Source of the DNA: Asterella californica | Lineage: Eukaryota; Streptophyta; Marchantiopsida; Marchantiales; Aytoniaceae | DNA: 64,000 nt | Assembly (NCBI GenBank): GCA_036924285.1 | Contig: JAYKYS010000005.1 | Span: 27,192,001-27,256,000 of the forward strand | Direction: 5' to 3' | Shown: positions 20,309 to 30,535 of the stretch, piece after piece | Layout: every line of letters begins with the position of its first letter | Numbering within the stretch: position 1 is the stretch's first letter | Translations under genes and position numbers: made by a program | The notes under the pieces: model-generated | Told to the model about the DNA's origin: nothing | The model's database searches: none | The model's input: only the letters and a program-made list of their open reading frames with translations

Positions 20309-21405
20309 AATTCGAAGACCTCAAGGTATAGTTGGTCAGGATGCCAGAGAGGCGAAAATCGCCAACTAATTCTCGTCCAAATTTGTGATGTACTAATTGT
20401 GGGAAGCCGGGACATGTCAACACGGAATGTTTTAAGAGCAAACCATCTTACAATACACATTCAGTGGAATGAGCGTCAATGTATGAGCCCAACTACTTTG
20501 TGGAATGTGAAGACATGGTCTATGGAGTACAAGCCCAAGATGGTGCTATGGTGCCCACTCAACCCCAACAATTCACTCCCATCCCTCCAGTACACATCCA
20601 ACGTTTTGTACCCAGACAAATGGCAACTAACTTTTCCCAACGAAAGTTTGCCCTTGCAGGTTATCAAGGACCACCATCTCTTGGTACATCATGTTTTAAT
20701 TGTGGCGCTAATGGTCATTGGGCTCCCAGTTGTCCTCATCCCAAGAAACAAGTAGGATATATACCACTGTGCAGAAAATGTGGTAAGCCTGGACATGGAG
20801 CCACTGACTGTACAAATGAACCAGCGCAAAAGACCGGAGTGAGATTCCAACCACATGTTGCCCAGACACGAACAGATGCAAGAGTAAATATGATCGACTT
20901 AGTGGAAGAACTAAAGATCAAAGACTCACAAGAGGAAGATGAAAATGGTTGGCTAGAAGTTAAAGACATTGAGATAAACAAAGTGGAGACTCGAAGTGGG
21001 AAGAGACTACTTCGAAAGAGAGAGACTTTAGCAGAAGCTGCAGCTCAGGAGGCGAAGGACCTTAAAAAGACTGAGCGGAAGCAACTCAAGAAAGAGAAGA
21101 AAGCGCACAAAACTTTGACAGAACAAGTGCGCGAAGTTGTAGAGAAACGGACGATATCGGCACAGACAGATGATCGTAAAGAAGAGCAGAGAACGAAGAA
21201 GACCTCAGGAATACTGCCTGCGGATATCTCCGAAGAAGTGAGGGCACTACTGAGTAAGGAACTGAGTAAGCAAGCCGAGGAAGTAGAACCTAGCCAAGAA
21301 GGGCATGGGAAGGTGCGGGCCGAAGTCTCTTGTCCGAAGTCGGTCGACCATCCGAACTGCGAAAATTGGTGGCAGAACAAACTAAGAGGGTTGTTCCAGT
21401 GGTGA
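20309..21405 (+). pseudogene. Element 4 gag, 3' part with three CCHC zinc knuckles
   Basis: This resumes the gag frame after element A. A TAG at 20329, probably from CAG, and further stops at about 20385 and 20470 break the first part. Three knuckles of the type C-x2-C-x4-H-x4-C are readable: CTNCGKPGHVNTEC (about 20396-20437), CFNCGANGHWAPSC (about 20692-20733) and CRKCGKPGHGATDC (about 20770-20811). The region 20479-21405 is open and ends in a Lys/Glu-rich coiled segment. Such knuckles bind the element RNA for packaging. Three knuckles, two of them spaced far from the first, is more than most plant Gypsy gag proteins have. Confidence 0.8.
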
Positions 21406-21900
21406 GCCCTCATTACAACGTAGTAGAGGATTTGCTGAACCAACAGGCTAACATAACCATCAAGCAGTTGGTCGAAGATAATAGGCTGTACAGAAAATTG
21501 TTATTGGCAGCCTTGAGAAAACCAACGAAGGCTAAGTCGAAGAATCTGCCTTCATTGTTTCAAGTTGGATTGGAGGACTTAGGATCTCTAGAAGTAAACA
21601 TCGAGATAGATGAATGTCTAATAAAGCATGTGCCTATAGACTCTGGTTCTAGTGTGAACATTATTACAGATGAGACAGCGCATGGATTGGGTTAACAAAG
21701 TTCGAATCAACACCAAGAGTGTTGAGGATGGCGGATCAGAGCCGACGAAGACCTTTGGGAGTATTGCGAGATATCCCTACGACAATTGGTGAGATAATCT
21801 TCAAACTTGCCTATATTGTACTAAGACCATTGGTTAAGTCTGGCTATGGAGTGCTTATAGGTCGACCTTGGCTATACGGTGCTAAAGTAATCTGACTGGT
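21330..21900 (+). pseudogene. Element 4 aspartic protease
   Basis: In 21330-21695 the motif IDSGSSVNIITDE contains the catalytic DSG of retropepsin-like proteases; the frame then stops after ETAHGLG. Downstream, in another frame, RMADQSRRRPLGVLRDIPTT and SGYGVLIGRPWLYGAKV (about 21725-21895) form the second half of the protease fold (the ILGRPW-like motif), so one frameshift separates the halves. It cleaves the polyprotein in an active element; it is inactive here. Confidence 0.75.
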
Positions 21901-21929
21901 ATAAGCAGAAGTTATCCTTTAATGATCCC

Positions 21930-22148
21930 ATGAAACCTAAGGATAAGAATGTCTTTGTAAGTCGGAAGAAGATGTCACACCAGGGCGAGACATCTTCAAC
22001 AGATTCAGGATACACTTCGGAAGAAGGCTCTTCGTCTTCAAGCACTAGCTCGGAGAATGAAGGATCAGGACCTTACATAGTTGTAAACTACTTACAATGT
22101 TATGAGATAGAAGAAGAAGAAGCATGTGAAAGGTCTGATGAAGAATAG
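21930..22148 (+). pseudogene. Protease-to-RT linker of element 4 pol
   Basis: Open frame rich in Ser, Glu and Thr (SSSSTSSENEGSGPY, then EIEEEEACERSDEE). It lies between protease and RT and is probably a disordered spacer of the polyprotein. It carries no domain motif I recognise. Confidence 0.45.
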
Positions 22149-22199
22149 CAATCACTGTTAGGACGGGGAAGTTCAGAGGTAAGCCACACCGAAGGAATA

Positions 22200-23266
22200 G
22201 TACTGAAGTCAGCAACAGTGGATTTAGTCCTCGAAGAAGGGAAGGTCTTGAAGATCACAGCGAAGTTACAGGGAGCCGAATTGGAGGTGTACCATGACAT
22301 GTTGACATACTACCAAGATGTCTTCGCCTGGAAGATATAAGACATGAAGGGTATTCCTGCGAAGTGGGATCAACATCGAATTGACCTGCTAGAAAATTTT
22401 GTACTTGTGAGACAAAGACAATATAGACTAAACCCAAAGTACTCCCTCTTAGTCAAGGATGAAATTGATAAGTACTTAAGTGCTGGTATTATCTTTCCTG
22501 TCCTTAGCAGTGAATGGGTATCACTTATAGTGATAGTACCCAAGAAGAAGACTGGTAAAATCAGAGTATGTCAAGATTTTTGAAAACTGAATGCAGCAAC
22601 TAGGAAAGACCATCACCCCTTACCTTTTACAGATTCTATTTTGGATAGGGTAGCTGGTCATGAGTGCTTTAGTTTTCTCGATGGATTTTCAGGATATAAT
22701 CAGGTATCCATTAGAGAAGAAGACAAAGACAATACTACTTTTATACAATACTTTTATACAATACTTTTCTACTTTTCTACTACAATACTTTTATCACTGA
22801 CTGGGGTACTTTTGTATATCATAAGATGCCCTTTGGTTTGTGTAATGCTCCTGCTACATTTCAGAGAATGATGACAAACATTTTCCAGGAGTATCTTAGG
22901 AAGTTCTTAGAAATTTTTATAGATGATTTTTGTGTTTTTGGTCCAAGGGAAGAACATATAAATTCCTTGGCTGTAGTGTTTCAGCGTTGTGGAGATGCTC
23001 AGTTAGCATTACACCCAGAAAAATGTTTCTTCGCCATGACAGAGGGTCTTTTATTAGGACATAGAGTCTCGCAGCGAGGCATTGAAGTAGATGTAGACAA
23101 AGTTCAAGTTATAGTAGCTTTGGACCCTCCCTCAAATATTAGAGAGTTGTGGGGATTTTTAAGACATGTGGGTTACTATCGGAGGTTTATCAAAGACTAT
23201 GCAACCCTGGCAACACCACTAACCGAATTGTTGAACAAGACTACTGAGTACATCTGGGAGGAATAG
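22200..23266 (+). pseudogene. Element 4 reverse transcriptase, Tat/Athila-like, broken
   Basis: DVFAWKI then DMKGIPAKWDQHRIDL (22316-22390) is the usual lead-in to plant Gypsy RT. Recognisable blocks are VPKKKTGKIRVCQDF, FSFLDGFSGYNQVSI (catalytic Asp), MPFGLCNAPATFQRMM and FIDDFCVFG (catalytic DD, about 22918-22945), then GLLLGHRVSQRGIEVD. Breaks are a TAA for the codon before DMKG (about 22338), a TGA at 22581 (CGA expected, CQDFRKLN), and an insertion of about 58 bases of repeated ATACTTTTATACA at 22737-22800 that disrupts TTFITDWGTF. The RT core residues survive but the reading frame does not. Confidence 0.85.
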
Positions 23267-23740
23267 AGGCAGAAAGCTTTTGAAACGTTGAAGACGAAGT
23301 TGATTGAAGCTCTAGTCATGAAAGCACCAGATTGGAGTCAACCCTTTCAAGTGTATGTGGATACTTCAGCATTCGCTATTGGAGTGGTAGTGAGTCAGAA
23401 AGACAGCGAAAAGAGAGACCATCCGATTTACTATGCAAGTAGACAGCTATCTGATGCAGAGAAGAACTATTCTACTACAGAGCGGGAAGCACTAGGGATG
23501 GTGTATTCTGTCAGAAAATTTCGACACTACTTGTTGGGATGCGAGTTTGTATTCTACGTGGATCACTATGCTTTAAAACATCTGGTGCAAAAATCTGATT
23601 TGTCGGGAAGAATAGCAAGATGGATGTTGTTATTGCAGGAGTTCAAATTCATAGTTCAAACTCGAGCAGGCAAACATCATGAGAATGCAGACTACTTGTC
23701 TCGGTTGAGGACAAGAGAGCGTCAAGACAATGTAGCAGAC
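23267..23740 (+). pseudogene. Element 4 RNase H
   Basis: QVYVDTSAFAIGVVVSQKD contains the first catalytic Asp, TEREALGMVYSVRKFRHYL the catalytic Glu, and FYVDHYALKHL the second Asp. HHENADYLSRL closes the domain with the last acidic residue. It is in the same open frame as the integrase zinc finger (23288-24133) and only a TAG at 23264-23266 separates it from RT. It removes the RNA template in reverse transcription. Confidence 0.85.
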
Positions 23741-23829
23741 GACTTCCCAGATGAAGAACTATTCCAACTTACAGTAACCCCCACGAGCAAGTATCATGAG
23801 ATATATAGATATCTGTATATATTGCAGTG

Positions 23830-25027
23830 TCCTGAAGGAATGGATGTGGAACAGCGTACGGTGTTCATACACAAAGTCAGACCCTATGAGCTGAAGAGCG
23901 GTATTCTGTTCAAAAAGGGGACCGATGATGAACTACGAAGATGCTTGGAAGAAAAAGAAGTAGGAAGAGTGGTGGATGCCATGCATTCCGAATCAGCAGG
24001 AGGACATTATGCCCTTCGAAACACAATGAAGAAGATTTTGGATGCAGGATACTGGATATTGGATACTGGTGGTCCACCATGTACAAAGATGTGCAAGCAA
24101 TCATTAAGAGGTGTGACAGTTGTCAACGGGTAGGTAAGCCTACTCGAACTACTCAGTGGTCACTCCATCCTATCTTACCTCTTGTACCATTCGAGAAGTG
24201 AGGAATTGACTTTGTGGGACCTATTCAGTCAGCAACCAAGAAGACACGAAGAAGATACATATTGGTAGCTACAGATTATGCAACCAAGTGGGTGGAAGCT
24301 GAAGCAACAAAGAAAGATGATGCGGTGACAGTGGCAGCTTTCCTACACAAGAATATCATCACCAGGTTTGGATGTCCATTGGAACTGGTGAGTGATAGAG
24401 GCACACATTTTTTGAATAACACCATAGAGGCACTGACAAAATATTTTCAGATCAAGCATCGAAACACTATCCCATATAACCCTAAGGCGAATGGACTTAC
24501 GGAGAAAAGCAATGGGTTGTTGTGTAAGATTTTGAACAAAGTGATTGGGACACCAAGTTGGATGCAGTGCTGTGGGCATTCAGAAATATAGAGAAGATAA
24601 CAACGAGACAGACACCGTTCTTCTTAGCTTACGGGATGCACCCCATTATGTCTATTGAGTTCGAAACCCCTACTTACAGGATTCTGTCACAAGATAGATT
24701 GTCTGCAGAAGATAGTGAGCTCATTAGACTGCAAAGTTTGATGGCACTAGAAGAAAATCGTGAAGCATCTTTGGAGTTAACTAAGGATATACAAGAGAAG
24801 CGAAAAGAGATATATGATAAGAAGTTGAGGAAAATAGATGTGAATAACGGAGATTTAGTCTTGCTATATGATAGTAGACATATTAAGTTTCCAGGGAAGT
24901 TACAACTGCGATGGATGGGATCATACAAAGTTTCAGAATGTTACGGTAATGGTTCAGTTCAACTTGAAGACTTAGAAGGAAATCTTTTTGCTACTTGAGT
25001 AAATGGAGGAAGAATCAAACGGTATTA
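23830..25027 (+). pseudogene. Element 4 integrase, broken, without chromodomain
   Basis: The zinc finger is at about 23980-24130 (HSESAGGHYALRNT ... RCDSCQRVGKPT), crossing a frameshift near 24055. The core has GIDFVGPIQSAT (Asp), LVSDRGTHFLN (Asp) and YNPKANGLTEKSNG (Glu), preceded by TGA 24199 for the expected Trp in PFEKWGIDF. A frameshift near 24555 leads to the C-terminal part, with GDLVLLYDSR and LQLRWMGSYKV. The end, NLFAT-stop-VNGGRIKRYY, is typical of the Tat/Athila side of plant Gypsy elements, and no chromodomain follows. It integrated the element cDNA; now defective. Confidence 0.85.
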
Positions 25028-25057
25028 CTGCTGATGTGTTCGCAGGGTCGCTCACAT

Positions 25058-25070
25058 CTGGGGGGAGAAG
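25058..25070 (+). other. Polypurine tract of element 4
   Basis: The G-rich run CTGGGGGGAGAAG lies just before TGTAGAGCCCAC, the start of the 3' LTR. Confidence 0.8.
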
Positions 25071-25072
25071 TA

Positions 25073-26043
25073 TGTAGAGCCCACTTTTTTGATTTTGTTT
25101 AGAAGATGCTTGAAACATAGAAGTTTGTAGAAGAAATAATGAAGTTAGGAGAAGAATAGCTTAGTTTTAGCGAAGAAGAACAGTTGTGAAGAAGAAGAAC
25201 CTTCTTAAGAAGACCTTCGGAAGAAAACCTTCACAGGAAATATCTGAAGAAAGAGACTTCTTGGGAACACAGATAGTAAGTACACTCTCTTCACGGATGG
25301 CCAAAGAAATTCATAGTCGAGAAGTACGCAGTCTGAGTAAGGACGAGCTACCTACCTGGGAAGAAACAGGAACGATAATCGTCGGAGGCGAAGACAATAT
25401 GCGCATGCCCTTGTCAGGTCGGAAGCAAGCAATCAGGGATGACTAAGACACGTGTGAGGATTTTGAACCAAGCTATATACTAGGAAAATCGGCTCATTAC
25501 CCAAATCCACTTTTAGCGCTCAGCTATCCCCTAATTGCGGAGGATAGGTTTGGACGAAGATAGAGAATTTGGGTGAAGACAAACAATTTAGACGAAGATC
25601 AACTTGAGCAAAGATTAGCAGTTTAGGCAAAGTTTACCCCATAGACAATTTACCAACCTTCGCCCGAGTGCAATGTCAATCACGACGAAGTTACCGAGGA
25701 TTAGAGCCTTCGAGCTAGATGAAGAAGAGTTAGTGCGCCTTCAGCCGAAGCTAAAGGAGTTAGGTCTGAGTTTCCTAACCCTGGGAGGCTAGACTAAGGT
25801 ATCTGGCAAGTTCATTAGTCAGATACGTATGTGTGAAGACCACGGAGGCGAAGAAAGATATGCACGATCCGGTAATTGGACCATCGAGAACTAGGAGAAG
25901 GTCTTCTTAGACGAGGTCGAGGCGAATGGTGATCTACTCTTCGACCATGCATCGATACACCCAACGAATGGAGGACCAAACTACAGGGAACTCTTCGAGC
26001 ATGCGATACACCCAACGAATGGTTACAAGTTGACCGACTATCG
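25073..26043 (+). repeat. 3' LTR of element 4, truncated after ~970 bp
   Basis: It is alignable with 9182-10180, including the beginning of the LTR-encoded frame (MSITTKLPRIRAFEL at about 25673). It differs by substitutions, one 19-bp unit instead of three, a TAG at 25790, and a local duplication near 25945-26025 (ATACACCCAACGAATGG twice). Homology stops at about 26043 at KLTDYR; the remaining ~2.2 kb of the LTR is missing and a different gene fragment begins. Confidence 0.85.
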
Positions 26044-26902
26044 CGAAAGACACTCATTTTAGATTTAAATGGAGTGTTAGTGAAGACGGGAAGGAATGAT
26101 TTGGAGCTGCAGGGAGCGAAGGAAAGAAGTTATAAAGTAGAAAGATGCGGGAAGAAAGATCTATATTATGCCGTCCGGAGAGGTGTGAAAGAATTCATAG
26201 ATGTGTGCTGTCAAATTCTTATTTGGACATCAAATTCTTATTCAAATTCTTATTTGGACATCTCGAACTACGAGCAACTGCAATGCTCTTCTCCGATCCA
26301 TGGAAATTGGAGGGTATCTGTCTCTCGACATCGCTTCAGGTCAAGTAAGTAGTATCTTAGTCTTTCTTATGGTTTGCATCTTATTTTGATAGAAATTGAT
26401 TATGCTTTTTGTACTTCTCCTATTGCTGGAATTGATTCTGAATGAAAATTTGCGGATGAATGTAAGTTTGCACTGTCTCCGTTTCAAGACGGTAAGAGAA
26501 GCGGCAAGTGGAAACTATCTAAACTTGAAAGACTTCTCTGCACTTTATTCTTAGAATCTGTGTATGAGATACTGTCTCCTCGTCGATGATTCACTAGAGA
26601 AAAATAGTACTAACCATCCCTTTAGTGCGATTCATCCTCCAGTTTTTCTTCTCGACTCAGCTGACTTTGACAAAGATGATTATCTTATGAATATTCTTTT
26701 GCCGTGGTTGGGAACTTGGAGAATGAATCTATTCAAAACCACAACTTTCGTGCGTAGTTCTTACAAGCAAGTATTTGGGCGAGATCCGTTCTTGGGATTG
26801 AAAGCTTACTGGGGTAAATTGTCGTCCGAGGATGAAGAGGTGCTATGGCGGAGCTGTACTCTTGCGCAGCGAGAGGATATGATGAAAAATATCATCTCAT
26901 GA
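26044..26902 (+). pseudogene. FCP1/NLI-interacting-factor-like (HAD) phosphatase fragment
   Basis: RKTLILDLNGVLVKT (26044-26088) is the catalytic motif 1 of the plant FCP1-homology (HAD) proteins; the second Asp of DxD is Asn, which I recall in many plant members. YYAVRRGVKEFIDV and ILIWTSRTTSN follow (motif 2 region), then a likely intron with donor GTAAGTAG at 26344. A further exon at 26564-26902 has CLLVDDSLEKNSTNHPFSAI (motif 3/4, DDS) and YLMNILLPWLGTW. A 31-base duplication at 26213-26262 throws the first exon out of frame, and the 5' end starts at the LTR break, so this is a pseudogene. Such enzymes dephosphorylate proteins, classically the RNA polymerase II tail. Confidence 0.7.
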
Positions 26903-26989
26903 TGTATTGTAGGTCCAAATATCAATAAAGATCTATAATTTTGTCTACGGATGTTCAAAACATTTAAATGTCTTTGCACTGTTGTCTGG

Positions 26990-27370
26990 ACTCACATCAC
27001 ACACAACAAGCATATCGGTTCTAATCACATCGCACTAAAAAGCACATGCAATTCAAGATCACATCGCACTCAACAAGCATATCGATGTAAAGATGGTATC
27101 GCACATTCGAGTGTGAAGCGATTAATTGCAGTCAGTGCGATGCGGGATCATATCCAATGCGATCGGATTTTATCTTTAAAGTCAAATCGCAGCTAGAGCG
27201 ATGCGGGATCATATCGCAATCAGTGCAATGCAGACCATATCGAAATCAGTGCGATGCGTACCATATCGCATTCAATGCGATACAGACGCAAATGTGATAT
27301 GATCGTCCACTGCGACGGGGTGACTGTGGATCGTACAGAATGCGATGTGGTTTTATCGATCCAGAGAGCA
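26990..27370. repeat. Degenerate TGCGAT/ATCGCA repeat cluster
   Basis: About a dozen copies of TGCGAT or its complement ATCGCA occur in about 380 bases, in loose units of about 32 bases such as TCAGTGCGATGCGGGATCAT. The units vary in length and sequence, so this is not a clean tandem array and not a CRISPR array. The short frames that cross it are not credible genes. Confidence 0.7.
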
Positions 27371-27400
27371 CAAATTAATCTTAATCCACATTCTTGATGA

Positions 27401-27528
27401 ACCAATCCTCGTATTTATGAAAATCAATGTACATGATATCTAAGAGCACATCGATGCAGGGATAACCAATCCTCGTATTTATGAAAATCAATGTACATTA
27501 TATCTAAGAGCATATCGTTGCAGAGGTA
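27401..27528. repeat. 64-bp tandem duplication
   Basis: ACCAATCCTCGTATTTATGA starts both copies, at 27401 and 27465, and the rest of the 64-base unit matches with a few changes. A separate partial repeat, CTTAATCCACATTCTTGATGA, occurs at about 27379 and 27562. Confidence 0.85.
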
Positions 27529-27599
27529 AAATCGCAGACTAGTGCAAAAAAAATACCATCTTAATCCACATTCTTGATGAACCTCCAATCACTACACAC

Positions 27600-28973
27600 T
27601 CTATCTAAGGTCTGAATAAGAAACCACCTGGTTTTCTATTATGCGCGAGATAAATTTGTACTATTCTATTTCGGTGAAATACTCCACTGGTATTTCTTGG
27701 CACATTCGCTGTCTGAACATCTTCGTCTGTATCTCGGTCGTCGTGCTCGATGATCAACTCTCCATCCTCTCGTCTCGATTCCTGGATAAAAAATTGTGTA
27801 ACATAGCACAGCATCCTACCTATCTCAGTAAATGTTTATTTTCTAATCTACTTTTCAACTGCGTGTGAACTTGTTTCAGAGAATACCATCAAGATTTCAG
27901 TATATCAATACAATGCTCATTCGCGACTCTAGCATGAGCTAAACATGTATTAAAATCCTGCTTGTCTTATCTCCTGTGGTCATTCGGAACGAAGAAATGA
28001 GATGCCGCAATGACAAATATCCTGAGCCACCGAGTAATACTGTTCTCTCTCAAACAATGGACTTTCGTTGTCGATGTGTTTTCAAAGAGAAGACTTACGC
28101 AAACATGCAATATCTTGGCAACTTCCTAGCATACTTGCAAATAAGAAGAAAATTTGTTTCTTGTGACAACAAACCACTTGCACGTTCATAGAATAGTTAC
28201 ACTTCCTCTCATAGTAAGTCTCTCTGTCAAATCAAGGTCTCTGAGACAAAGGCAGTAAAGTGCCATCTATCAATCTTTTACAACCCGGAAACCCTTTCGA
28301 GATAAAAACTTCAGAGATTGCTATCCTTTTATCGCGATTTGGTCACTGAATGTACCCTCCAAGTGTAGATTCTAAAGCCTGCATCACTCTCTTCGTATAA
28401 AGCACCATAGTTCCGTGTTCATCCTCCAGAGAAGCAAAGAACGACCTAGAGCAGCACCGTTGTCATTATGATCAAATCGATCCAATACAACTACTACTTG
28501 TAAAGACACAGGAGCTTGCTTCCCCGAGCTTGATTATAAAAAATAGAATGAGTTTTCACTATATCAACTAATCTAGAAAAACTCCTTCTATCCATCCTGG
28601 TTAGTTGTCTAAAAGAATCATCCGGAAGATTTTCAAAGTAATTTTTGTAGAAATCTTTGCTCTTAAAGAAGGTGAACTGATCTTGTCTTTCTAAATATCG
28701 AGAAGTGGACAAAACTCGATACAATTTGATCAGTTCTTCTTCAGAATCTGAATCTGACCCTCCATCGTCCTCGGAAGAACTTATCACCTTCTCCATATTC
28801 TCTTCTTTTCTCAAGTCAGCCTCCTTCTTGACGTCTTCGCTGACTTCACTTTCAGTCTCACTCTCCGTATCATTCTCGGCAGATTCTGAACTCGAAGAAG
28901 CTAACATCACTCGCATTTCCACAATGTCCTCTATAGTTTTCAACAGAAGTTTTCTTTCAGAAACTCGTGGCAT
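27600..28973 (-). pseudogene. PIF/Harbinger-type (DDE_Tnp_4) transposase relic
   Basis: On the minus strand ATG 28973 opens MPRVSERKLLLKTIEDIVEM, an acidic Ser/Glu/Asp-rich stretch, then ENLPDDSFRQLTRMDRRSF and IVKTHSIFYNQARG, the helical N-terminal part of Harbinger nucleases. Past a stop at 28494, fragments in shifting frames follow: GFPGCKRLIDGTLLPLSQRP (first catalytic Asp), ERKCNYSMNVQVVCC, FASMLGSCQDIACLRKSSL (GSxxD region), then HARVANEHCIDILKS and CAMLHNFL. This order is that of DDE_Tnp_4. Multiple stops and shifts make it inactive. No clear terminal inverted repeats or 3-bp target duplication were found. The Myb-like partner protein of this group was not seen. Confidence 0.75.
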
Positions 28974-28989
28974 ATTTAGAATTGTGATT

Positions 28990-29389
28990 TGAACTTCGAG
29001 GGAACAACGCTCGGGATTTTCACTTCGACGGGAACAGCGTTGTCTCTCTATCTAGTTAAACTTGGATCAGAGCATTCAGCGTCGAGAAGTCTACGCGGAA
29101 CCTAAAATTCTCTCTCAAAGAAGATGAGTTTTTTATTTCAAATTCAAAGCGGCGTGAGGTACTGCCTCGTAACCATGTACTATTTTCATTATCATAACCA
29201 TGTACTGTTTTCATCTTATGTAAGTACATGTGATTTAATTCACGGACAAGACTGTTACGATCAGAAGGATGAGAGCCGCGGGCCACTTGTGCGGGTACCT
29301 CCCGGAGGTACCCATGACTGATATGGCCGTTGATACACGAATAATCCTTACAGCCAATAACTTTGACACCCCCTATTGAACTTATCTGC
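28990..29389. other. Non-coding stretch with a short palindrome
   Basis: No supportable gene. 29293-29313 is a palindrome, GGGTACCTCC-C-GGAGGTACCC, with perfect 10-base arms and a one-base centre. The repeat CATGTACT(A/G)TTTTCAT occurs twice at 29176-29215. Confidence 0.6.
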
Positions 29390-30535
29390 CTGTGTTATCT
29401 AGTACTGAGATAGTACGGTGGTTGATGGTTCCCGGCATGTGTCATAATTGAGAATTTTTTGACTGTATTATCCAATATTGAGAGAGTAAGTGGTAGTGCA
29501 ATTGAGAATTCTCGGACTTTGTTATCATTGAGATAGTACGTTATATACTTTGTGTCATCGTTAATAACAATGTGTTGACTAACTGTTAGCCCGATGATAG
29601 TCAGATAGAGACTGATAACATACAGTCAAGGAAAATGATATATCGAATTAAACTAATTCAAATTCAAATTTTCTTATCCATGGCTTGTTTACCACATGTC
29701 TTATCGGCTTCGTCACCTGAGAAGTGTCTGATCATACTACCATAACCACTCCTAACAAAATGTTATGGTATATTTAATCTTTTCACAGACCGGAGCTATG
29801 ACTAGTAAATTTTAGAAGGGTTCTCGTAAACTTCACTGTTTTAACTTGGACCATGTCAGTTGTATTCAGAATTATGATTCCTACTTTGTAAATCGGTGAA
29901 GTTCGGAAAGGTTATGATTCAGTTACACATTGTCAGAAAATATGTTAGGAAAAACGGGAAACCTGATTTGATAAGTAATATGTTACAGTAGTTTTTAAGG
30001 TTCAACTAATATTATACGTGATGGCATGCAGACCACGAGATGTATCTAAAATTAAACGATCAGAAACACGCGGTAGATCAATAAAAATATTCCCGTTCAA
30101 GCACATTGGTCGTGGTCATTTCACAAATTTTCTGATATTTTTTATCCGATGCTTTTGGAGTGATCTCGTATGCACAATATAGCGCACATTAGAAAAACTT
30201 GAAGATTGAACCTTACTATGTAGATGATGAGTCTGTATGACTCATCATGTTACAGATAGGTCCGTACTGAGAGCGTATAAATATAAGCAGCAGGCTTAGG
30301 CCGGTTAATGATGAGTTCCTATTTTACAAAGAGATGTGTTTTAGGTAAACAGTTGCTTCCAGAATATATATACAAATTTCAGTCATAATACTTTGCAAGA
30401 CGAAACGTTTAACGCTTCAGTGCTATAAGTGTCAAACTAAAAAGAATTATATCAGAAACTTTTATCACAACAAAACTTACAAAAATGTAAAATATCAAAG
30501 AACAGGAAAACAAAGATAAAGCAGTAAAAATTAAA
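29390..30535 (+). repeat. ~1.1 kb dispersed repeat, copy 1, with TATA-like box
   Basis: It is alignable over most of its length with the reverse complement of 49465-50625. Shared landmarks, in order: GAGATAGTACG, TTCACAGACCGG, GTATTCAGAATTATGATT, TTATGATTCAGTTACACATT, ATGTTACAGTAGTTT, GGCATGCAGACC, GATGTATCTAAAATTAAACG and ATAAATATAAGC (about 30277). No open frame is shared. It may be an old LTR or a non-autonomous element carrying a promoter. Confidence 0.75.

Noticed and set aside
26990..27370. CRISPR-like array
   Set aside because: Spacing and unit sequence are irregular, motif occurs on both strands, and the context is plant nuclear DNA.
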